A DNA stretch of 64,000 bases, taken from the NCBI RefSeq assembly GCF_963576545.1, contig NC_083648.1, positions 12,688,739-12,752,738 of the forward strand. The letters run 5' to 3'. The stretch comes from Limanda limanda (lineage: Eukaryota; Chordata; Actinopteri; Pleuronectiformes; Pleuronectidae). This document shows, one piece after another, positions 51,564 through 64,000 of the stretch; position 1 is the first letter of the stretch; every line of letters begins with the position of its first letter. The notes below the pieces were generated by a model. That model worked only from the letters and a program-made list of their open reading frames with translations. It did not search any database and had not been told where the DNA came from. Both the position numbers and the translations under genes were made by a program.

Positions 51564-51567
51564 CAAT

Positions 51568-53800
51568 TCAGCCAACGCCCCTGTGTAATGCTCCTTTAAT
51601 TTAGAGCTGGCAGTGAGCGTGATGACAGTTGTCACACTAAACACTTGTTCCCAGCCCATTTTCCCTTGTTCCCGTCTCCTTTTTAGATTTTTAAATGACA
51701 GTCAACTGAGGATGAGGTTCATTGCTTTTATCTTCTCTGAAACTTGATTCCAAAAATCTTGGTTAGATTTCTATTCGGTGCCTCGGTTTAAGAAAAAAAA
51801 GCCTTTGGGGCTCTAGAATAGGGTTTGGATGGAGATTTTGTTCAGCGTTTCCTTGTTGCTTGGAACAAACAGATCCACGTCTTTTACATGGCAGGGTTTG
51901 GCTGTATCTTGTGGCTAATGATCATTTAGTGTGGAGGAGCTGGATGGGTCTCTGTGCGGCGGAGACTGGGTCAGGGTGAAGGATGACTGATATGAAGGGG
52001 TTGACCTGTCACATAGCATTTGACTTACTATCTTTGGAACAGGATAAAAGGGGAGCCAAATGTCAAGTGATACAAGTGACGCATCCTCACACACGCATAT
52101 CCACACAGAGAGGGAAGGGGAGATTAATGTTTTATAATAAAAGCTCAAACCCACCAGCTATTCTGTGGATGGCAGGTAAAAACAGTAAGCTTATCATTTT
52201 CATAGAAATAATAGTCACTGGTGGCACTCTGGGTGCGTGTCAGCCACAGGATTTCCATGCCCTTTTCCATGAGTGTGTCTGTTCTTGCTGTAGGGGCCCT
52301 GTAAGCCCTTAGACCTCTTGGCAAAGCGTGGGCTGTGCCTGGTAGGGGGAGATGTGACGGATGCCTTGAAGCCCGCTTGCTGCTCTGTGAATTTTCCCAG
52401 ACTCATTTGCATTCATAAAGAGCCTACTCCTTGTCACAGAGTGTTTTCTTTTTTAGTCTGCCTCCAAAAATCCTGTGCGACTCCTGGTGGGAGTGCGCCG
52501 GGAAAATCCAACTGTCAAAGACGACAAGATGAATGAATCCCTGTGTCAGACGCGTGTGGCTTCAACGATGACAGATGGAGGAGAGCTGTCCCTCCGTCGA
52601 TCGGCAGGCTTCATTTTGGAATAAATAAATCAGAATTTCACCCCCTCCCATAATTACAAGTGGTGCTTTATTTGACAGCTCTCTCTGTTTGTTGATGGGA
52701 GTGTGTTTGTTTGGTGGGTGGTGGCGCTGACCAGGTAACAGCTTGATTTAATTCGACATGGACACGACTACAATGTGGTGCAGTGGTTTTCAGATCTAAC
52801 TTTCATTTACAGCTTTTTAATGAAGCACCAGTGTCCACCTGGAATAGCAAGTGGATGTAAACCTGCAATTAAACACAATTAATTTCCAACTTGTCCGATC
52901 TACTCACTCATCTGCTATGCTGACGTGTCCTCGAGCAAATTACTGCCTTCCCCTCAGCATTGGGTATGTTGTTCTGTATGTAACCCTGAACTATGACTTC
53001 TGGTGGAAGATGGACAGGGACGTCGCAAAGAATTCTGGGGCCCCTGGAGGAATATTACCTTAGGTTCCAACTTCCTCATTAAATTCATCCTCAGTGAATT
53101 GTGCTTTTTCATCTGTGGTTCTCTGCGTGTTTCACTTCACTAGCAACAACCGTTCAAGATGGAGCCAAGTGAAGACTGAATTTCAAATCAGGGAAATACA
53201 ACATGATTCACTTTATCGTCATCTTAGCTAAGTGTTGGTCTATCACTAAGCATTGCATTATACACAGTATATAAATAAATTAAGTATTTACATATCCAGC
53301 AATTAACGGGGAACGTTATTATGCATTTGTAGTCTAAAAAATGCATGACAATTATTTCAAAGGCAGCTGCATGAGCTCTCCTTGCCACTTCTTGAGCTCA
53401 TGCCTCCAAAACCAAACCTATGTCGCTTCTAATCCAGGGGGCACACTCAGCTGGATGCCATCTATCCTGATGCGTGAACAGCAGTGTTCGATTAGGCTAT
53501 ATCAATTAAAAATGCCGTTGAAGCATTAGCACAAGCGTCAGACCTCATATGTAGTCCTCATCATGTAAGGACCAACTCAGGTAAAGTTCCAGCAAGTCTA
53601 CTTGTGCGATTCCACCGAGTAAAGCCACTGACAAGGTAAACAACCTAATTTGCCCTATGCACTTAAAACTGTAGTTATGTGTCTCCAGTCTAGTCCAGCT
53701 GTCTCTGGTGACTGCAAAAAATAAACACTCTGCCAAAAGGCAAAGAATTCTGGCTAACTTCCAGTACTTGCAACATTCCTGATCCACAAATGGCTTCTTC
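51568..53800. other. Non-genic DNA right of the LTR element
   Basis: I see no exon or clear repeat. Some complex blocks, such as 52620-52690 with CATAATTACAAGTGG and TTTGACAGCTC, could be regulatory. Confidence 0.5.
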
Positions 53801-53829
53801 TCTTGTTGAAGTTGAATCAACTCCTTTCT

Positions 53830-55090
53830 GTGCTAATCAGTCATTCATTGAGCCTCTGGCACTCACTGAGACTTGGATCACACTGGAAAACACTGTTATC
53901 CCTACTGCGCACTACCACATTCTCCCTAACCTCCTTTCTGGATGGCCCATGTCCTCTGTCCACTAAATCTTCTTCTTTTACCTGCCTCGCCAATGGCTGA
54001 CAAACGCCATCCAAGAACTGTGTGCTGATCTTAGATCTGTAGGGAGAAAATTGCATAAACCCAGTGACCTTGTTGGTCACAAGGATTATCATTTGCTTCA
54101 GAGTGCTGCCAAAACTGCTTTTAGCCTGATAAGGTCAGCGGTATCGAAGACACATGGAACTAATTTTCCACCTTTGAAACATTACTCAATCCTCCACCAG
54201 CTCCACCAGACACTAACCTCACAGCTGATATCCTTGCCTCCTTATTTACAGAAAAGTTGGCAGCCATCAGTAGCCATTTCTCTGAACTCCCAGACAACCA
54301 ATCTCCCACAGTTAAGCCTCCATGATCAGCCCTCTCACCAGGGTTAGCACACCAGCAAGCCAAACATGTAACACTCTTGCTCTGCTCTCAAGCCTTTGCC
54401 TCCTCCAGTCATTAGCATACAACCTCCTTCACTCAACCATCTAGGAAAGTGCACTCCAAAAGCCTAATATGGAGCAGTCCTATTCTGTTTCCACAGCACA
54501 ATGGAGCATGTTTTCTCTCATAACAATATACACTACTACTATTTAACTATTTATCCAATCACTTGGCTCCTCATGTCACTGCTATGCAGACGACACCCAA
54601 CTATACCTGTCATTCCCATCAGATGATTCCACTGTCCCGGTTCGGATCTCTCCCCCAAGTACAGTTGAAATATTCAATGATCCTTTTCTGACCATGCTGC
54701 ATCTGTCTGCCAGTTTTGCTGCTTTGTGCTATAAGATATGAGACAATATTACACCAATCTTTTAGCACAGGCCATGCACTTTGCTCACCATGACCACCGC
54801 AGTGCCCTACTTGCAAGCCTCCCTTTGTGCACAGTGAAACACCTCTGATAATTCAGAATACAGGGAAGTCTCTAGTCTTTAACCAGCCTAAAGGGCAGAT
54901 GTTGCTCATTGCCATTCACTGTGTACCCATTGCTGGCTTATGCTCCTTCTCAGCCTCAAGAAAGATTATCTGGCATTGCCTTCCCTGCACACAAGGCAAT
55001 CACAGTCCAGACGGTGGTGTCCCTTTCTATTTCCAGATCCTCATGAGGACTCCTCTCTTCCGAGAGCACCTCCACTCCTAACAACTTCAA
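53830..55090 (+). pseudogene. Decayed non-LTR retrotransposon (L2/Rex-like LINE)
   Basis: Plus-strand frames contain EPLALTETWITLENT (the endonuclease-domain 'LTETWL' motif), later FTEKLAAISSHFSELPDN (the 'FTEK' linker before reverse transcriptase) and HCYADDTQLYLSFPSDD (the catalytic YADD box of the polymerase), ending near TPLFREHLHS at about 55078. Between them are stops, frameshifts and large deletions, so the roughly 1.2 kb stands for a much longer original. The motif order is right for a CR1/L2-group element. It is non-functional. Confidence 0.8.
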
Positions 55091-55139
55091 CACCCTATAG
55101 TTGCACTTGCCATGGACCTTTGGTGCACGTCTTAATCTG

Positions 55140-57990
55140 ATCACCTGAATTTTGTCTTTTTAAAAAGATTTAACATTGTACTTACTTCAGGGCTTTAGTG
55201 TTGTATCTCAGGTGTGAGGAGCTTTTGATAAGAGCTTTTGCAAAATTCATGAATGCCAAAGAAAATATTGCGTAAATGGGAGCAAATCATTTGTGGATTT
55301 TATCCCAAGAAGAGTAATTGCTGCAATGACACTGATCACTGCAAGACTGTTTTTCAATTTTGTAACTGACAAAATACCCCAAATTGTAAAGGTTCCTTAA
55401 TTCTCCTTTCCAACCAATGTTAAAAAAAAAGCTGCTGCTCCTGTTTGACCGGAAACATTAATTTCCCTGATTTTTAGTGTAACATTATTTGTTTTATCTT
55501 GTCGTTTCCTGACAAAACAGTAGAAAACATCAAGGTAAGTTCAATGTGAGCGACACAGATTCCGTAAACCTCAAAGAACAGGGTGCAAGTGTTTGGATGA
55601 TAAAAAAGGAGAACATCTGCTGAGCTGAGCTCGGTGCCAGAACAAGACAAAGCCATGTGTCTGGCAAACACTTACCTACACACGTACCTAACCACACACA
55701 CACACACAGATATTTATTCATGCATGCACACTCAAACCTGCCTGCCCCCCAACTTGCAAACAAGCAAAAAAATCCCCCCTACACACACACTTAAAATCAC
55801 ACATGTACATCACATTCATTGTGCCCACACTCACACACAGCAGGGTGCAGTTAGAGTGAGAAAGAAAATGCAAAAGTAGGATGTGATTTGAGAGTCCACT
55901 GTGCAGACAAGACTAATCTGCATACACGGAGGCTTAGAAGTGAATATGCATGAGGGAATAAAGCGATATGCCTTGAAGCAGACCACCCGCTCCTTTTGGA
56001 TTACTGTACCCACCTCCGAGCCTTTTATCTTCTTGCTGGCATGCAATCAAGCTGATTCTGTGTGCGCTGGCTGATGGTTTCACACATTGAATTGGACTAA
56101 AGAGATGCTAACCTGTTGAGATTTAAAAGAAAAAAAAAACATCACTAAAGGTAAAGCTGGAAAAGGTTGATTTATGTTGAAAAATTCACCAAAATATGTA
56201 GCTGAATTCCAATGGACAAATTTTTCTCGGAAATTTTTTAAAACTGATTTGAAGATGGAGAAAACAGAGAGAATGAATCTTTGGAAGTGCAGTATTAGAC
56301 ACATAAGCTCTGATGACCCATCAAATATTGAAGAAATGTCTGCTGGATCCATGAATTCACATTTCAGGCAGACTTCCTCCAAGTCCGTCCTCACCAACGA
56401 ATGAATATTTCATTTCTGAGAATAGAGTGGCCCTGAAAGGCACCATTACCAAACCCTAATGTCAGGAAGAAAACATTCTCCACATTCAGGTGAAAGTTAG
56501 GGTGGAACGATAACAGCCGCCCATGCGTAGCAGTGTCTGATGGGGTGATTAGCATGACTGTATTTGACTGTATGGCGGGCGGGGGGGGGGGGGGGAGGGG
56601 GGGACACAAAGGTTAACAATTCATCATCTTGCCCATCTTGTGAGAATAAACAAAAATCAACAACTTCCATTAATTAATTCCAGGAAAAGAAAGGTTCATA
56701 CCAAACATTTGTAAATTTTAATCTGCACAGCACAAACTCACATGTTGGTGTCCATCTTACATTTCATAAAACTGGGGTTTTATTTCAGACTTGTTGGACA
56801 CGCATCCATTTTCAAGATGGTTTCCTGTGTTTTTGTCGGAGCACACGCTGGCTGCCAAGAGCTTCAGCCATCATTGCGTTTTACAAGACAAGAGGTTATA
56901 GTGCGGCCTGTGAGAAGTGCTAACTCTTCAGGGCAGACCGGATGCTACAGTGTTTTCGAAAAGTTTTGAGATGGGTGAGCCAGGCCGCGGCTAACTAGTT
57001 AGCATCCTGACCTCAGTGAAAGAAAAGATGTGATAGAAACAGGAGCAAAACGAGAGCAACAACATTGGCAATGATTTCCACCACTGAAGACAGTTTTTGG
57101 CAAGTAACAAGGTTGGATATTGAATTTCCAGCGTTTCTGTGAGATTGGCAAGTAAACAGTTGTTAGTGCGAATGTTGGCCACGTAGCTAAAACAACAATT
57201 TACAAATACCCCAGCACAACAGCCACTGACTCACATGTCACACTGCACAGAGTATACCAAGGTGAGTCTATGAGGTCATCACTGAGTCACAGCACCTGCA
57301 AAAATAACCTCTGCTTCTCTTCCACCCTTCCGTTTTCTCTGCAAAGGAGGAAAAGACAAAGAAAGCGTACGAGCCAAAGACAGAGATGTCCGTGGTGTGG
57401 AAATAGTTAAAGCCATAAAGACGTACAGTACCTCAGCCCTGACCCCGTGCCCCCCCTAGGTATCCCCCTGCGCAGAATTCTTATTCCCTACCAAACTGAC
57501 AAAGTGTTTTTAATCTTTTCTTTCCCTCTCTCCTGGAGATTGGGGAAACAAAAATCAATAGCTCCTGGCAGGCGATCTAGCAGGCTGGTGAATTACAGGG
57601 TCTGCACTGCAACCGGAGCGCTGCATCACAGGGTCCTTGGAATGAGAGACCTTGGAAAAGGCATCAGAGACACGGAGGTTGCAGGGTCACTCTGGGTCCG
57701 CAGTCTGAGGAGCCGGGTATTTACTGCCTCGGCCAGCTCGACGCGATGAAAAATAACTGCCACACGGCACACGGAGAGGGATGGCCGGGGCGAGAGAGAT
57801 GGTGGCGAGAGAGGCCGACGATGAGATAAGACAGACACACGAGGCAGAGAGGGAGACAGCCAGGTTGGGGGGGGTGTAGACGAGCCGCTGAAGTCTTGGG
57901 AGAGTTTGTTGTGATTTGTGTGTCCTCCCGCCATGTGCTATGTGCTGTGCAGGTATGATGTCAAGCAGAAGACTAATGTTTTTCTTCCCC
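55140..57990. other. Non-genic DNA
   Basis: No exon is recognised. The stretch holds short AC-rich stretches near 55695 and 55785, a poly-G run at 56580-56605 and ordinary sequence. Confidence 0.5.
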
Positions 57991-57994
57991 TCCT

Positions 57995-58115
57995 CACTCC
58001 CAAATGGGAAATGATTCATTAGCGTTTGGTGATTTAGAACGTGGCAGTGCTGACCGATCAATATGCATGGGCCCATCTGTCAATACGTGATTTCTGCTGG
58101 TAATTAGCTGATGTG
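57995..58115. promoter_or_regulatory. Candidate upstream enhancer
   Basis: TGATTCATTAGCG, GTGATTTAGAAC, GACCGATCAATATGCATGGG and GGTAATTAGCTGATG are packed in 110 bp of complex sequence. Function is inferred from texture only. Confidence 0.35.
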
Positions 58116-59559
58116 GGCCAGTGGTTGTGAATATTGCCTGGCAACTGACAGCCTGGTTGTTTCTGTCATCACTGGGGGGTGCACAGGTGGTAGTAGCTCA
58201 CTGCTGATCAATAGAATACTGCGCTTCAAGGCCCAAACCAGGTTCAGGAAGAACATTCCCCGTGATAGAATACGAAGTAAAGAGGCACTTCTAAATTTTC
58301 ATTAATTTGCATTTTTGAAAGGTTCAGATTTATGCCGAATGAACAAAATCATTCCATCGTGAATCAGAAGCGATAACAATGAAACAGGCATTTCTGTGAA
58401 CATACATTTGCTTTGTAGAGGTGGAGGCTGCCTGCGTCTCAGGCACCTTTGAGAGAATGTGTCAGATCACTCAATTATAAATCTGGAGACAGCTGGCAGT
58501 GAGACAATTAGGAGTGTGAAAATGATAATGATCATTAGGATGAACAAAATGTTTTAATTGCTTTGTTTTCAAAGCAAGCAGATATATTGTGTGCAACCTC
58601 TAAGGCTAACACAAATGTCTGCAATGTTTTACTGCTGTATCTGTCTAGGTACTAAATCCAGAAGTCGCTGTCTGTATGTAAGTGGAAGGCATATGGAGGA
58701 AACCCTTCATCTCATAGGCTTCACACTTGTCATGTACTATTTGTTTTGTGTATTTAGGATTTTGGACAGATGATACGTTCAGTATTAAGAACAATTTAAA
58801 TAACAGGTGACCAGTGCTCTGCAGCAACTGACGTTGTAACAACAGTGCATTCACGACACGGTTGGGTTCACGATGATGGTCAGGTTCACGACAACGACAA
58901 CGGATTCTCCCCAAGGGACCTTAAGCAAAAAGGTTGTAAACACAGATGTAAAAATTACGACAAAAAGACACCGAATAACAACAAGGAGAAACGAAACACA
59001 GGAGTGGGAACCTTCAACACAGCTGTCTTAAAAACCATACATGATTTTCACAAAGCTGAAAACAGTGTAGTTTTTCTTCACTCTGCAGGTATGTGGTTTT
59101 AACAGGACAGTGGTTATGTGGAGTTTGCAGAAAATCTAAAATTGACCAAAATAATCAGCGCTTTTATTTCAGAAACCACAAATAGACCAGAAATAATGGA
59201 GTTTTTTTGTTAGCTCCCCCCTTAATCAACTAAATCCTGCTGCCAGTTTATACATATTGACTTTGTTTTGGCTTCTGTTTGCTAGAAGCAGCACTGTAAG
59301 GAGTTTTCTGAACTGCACTGTTTCGTGTCAATAAAACATCGCTGTTCATTGATCTGTTGACATTAAATCTGGTTGCCTTTACTCCGAAAGTATATGTCTT
59401 CAGTGATACCTCAAGCTGTTTATGATATATACGCATATGTCTTTATATATATTCATCAACATTATCTTCACTTTATATGTTTCTAGTTCATAAGTTCAGT
59501 CTGAGAGAGATGCCAGCGAGCAGAGGTGGTGTAAACCGCTGCAGAAGGATGCCTCACTG

Positions 59560-59780
59560 TCTCTCATTGGCATTTGCATATTAGAGTGTTTTCTGGGGAA
59601 AATGAGCTGTAGAAATTAATTCAGGATTAATTGGTGCCTTTATCTCGTTAGGACAATCTAATTTAGGGGATGATGGAATTGTTTAGACTCCCTTTTGCAT
59701 AATTGGATTGCGGTGAATGGCTGTCATTACCGTCTTTTTAGCATCGTCTGTGGGCCCCCTCTCTCTCACGCAGGCCCCAG
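59560..59780. promoter_or_regulatory. Candidate upstream enhancer
   Basis: GGCATTTGCATATTAGAG (POU-like), GAAATTAATTCAGGATTAAT, GACAATCTAATTTAGGGG and TTTTGCATAATTGG lie in repeat-free sequence about 20 kb upstream of pbx1. Confidence 0.4.
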
Positions 59781-59784
59781 CCTC

Positions 59785-64000
<4,216 letters not shown>

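Larger units (their letters stand above)
45504..51567 (+). mobile_element. Complete LTR retroelement (ERV-like), recent insertion
   Basis: The element proper is 45508-51563 (6,056 bp). The 625-bp direct terminal repeats start TGTGATGGG and end CCATTACA (TG...CA). It is flanked by CAAT at 45504-45507 and 51564-51567, a 4-bp target duplication as made by gammaretrovirus-like and Gypsy integrases. A polypurine tract abuts the right LTR and a possible primer site follows the left LTR. The 4.8-kb interior has no protease, reverse transcriptase or RNase H frame, so it is non-autonomous. It reads on the plus strand, away from pbx1, with its left end about 5.6 kb upstream of the pbx1 promoter motif cluster. 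An ERV1-like origin is favoured by an MLV/fish-ERV-type polypurine tract and a faint integrase-tail-like segment, but Gypsy is not excluded. Confidence 0.93.

Noticed and set aside
51339..51659. 106-codon minus-strand frame across the 3' LTR, also seen in the 5' LTR
   Set aside because: It is antisense to the LTR and identical in both only because the LTRs are identical. There is no sign of coding.
57626..58076. Overlapping minus-strand frames at 57.6-58.1 kb
   Set aside because: They are serine/proline-rich with no domain, caused by GA-rich plus-strand sequence.

Overview
The window is vertebrate, almost certainly percomorph teleost, nuclear DNA. It has a spliced gene with GT-AG introns, very dense (GT)n/(GA)n/(AT)n microsatellites, and several dispersed repeats that I recognise from fish genomes: tRNA-headed SINEs, a hAT transposon, MITE-like families and an L2/Rex-like LINE. 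There is no operon structure, CRISPR array, rRNA or intact tRNA gene.

The only host gene I can support is pbx1 (a TALE/PBC homeobox gene) on the minus strand. Exon 1 with the start codon is at 39024-39208, exon 2 at 38162-38235 and exon 3 at 780-1024. The splice phases fit exactly: 185 nt of coding sequence, then 74 nt, then 245 nt. Together they encode the N-terminal PBC-A region, the polyalanine linker and the start of PBC-B. The rest of PBC-B and the homeodomain lie beyond the left edge of the window. Intron 1 is 0.8 kb and intron 2 is 37.1 kb.

Intron 2 (1025-38161) holds many AT-rich blocks, rich in homeodomain motifs, that read like conserved noncoding enhancers. Around 3.2-3.6, 9.06, 17.9, 20.6-20.9, 23.4, 24.24-24.44, 27.9-28.2 and 34.07-34.22 kb are the clearest. 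They alternate with microsatellites and transposable elements, including a hAT element at 25192-25806 with an exact 8-bp target duplication, a hAT-like MITE at 15610-15951, SINEs at 8.5 and 13.4 kb, and a MITE-like family in at least seven pieces.

Upstream of pbx1 (39209-64000) are a CT-rich leader, a TATA-less promoter with GC box, CCAAT box and a Pbx/Meis-type site, and then gene-free DNA. The most striking object is a complete 6,056-bp LTR retroelement at 45508-51563. It has two 625-bp LTRs that I read as identical, a 4-bp CAAT target duplication, a polypurine tract, and an internal region with no gag-pol-env of normal size. Instead the internal region carries a chain of consensus splice sites whose phases join into one open frame of about 256 codons. 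A decayed LINE with a YADD reverse-transcriptase motif lies at about 53.8-55.1 kb. The last 8 kb contain more enhancer-like blocks and a long (AC)n tract.

All conservation-based statements (enhancers, repeat family names) come from pattern recognition without alignment.
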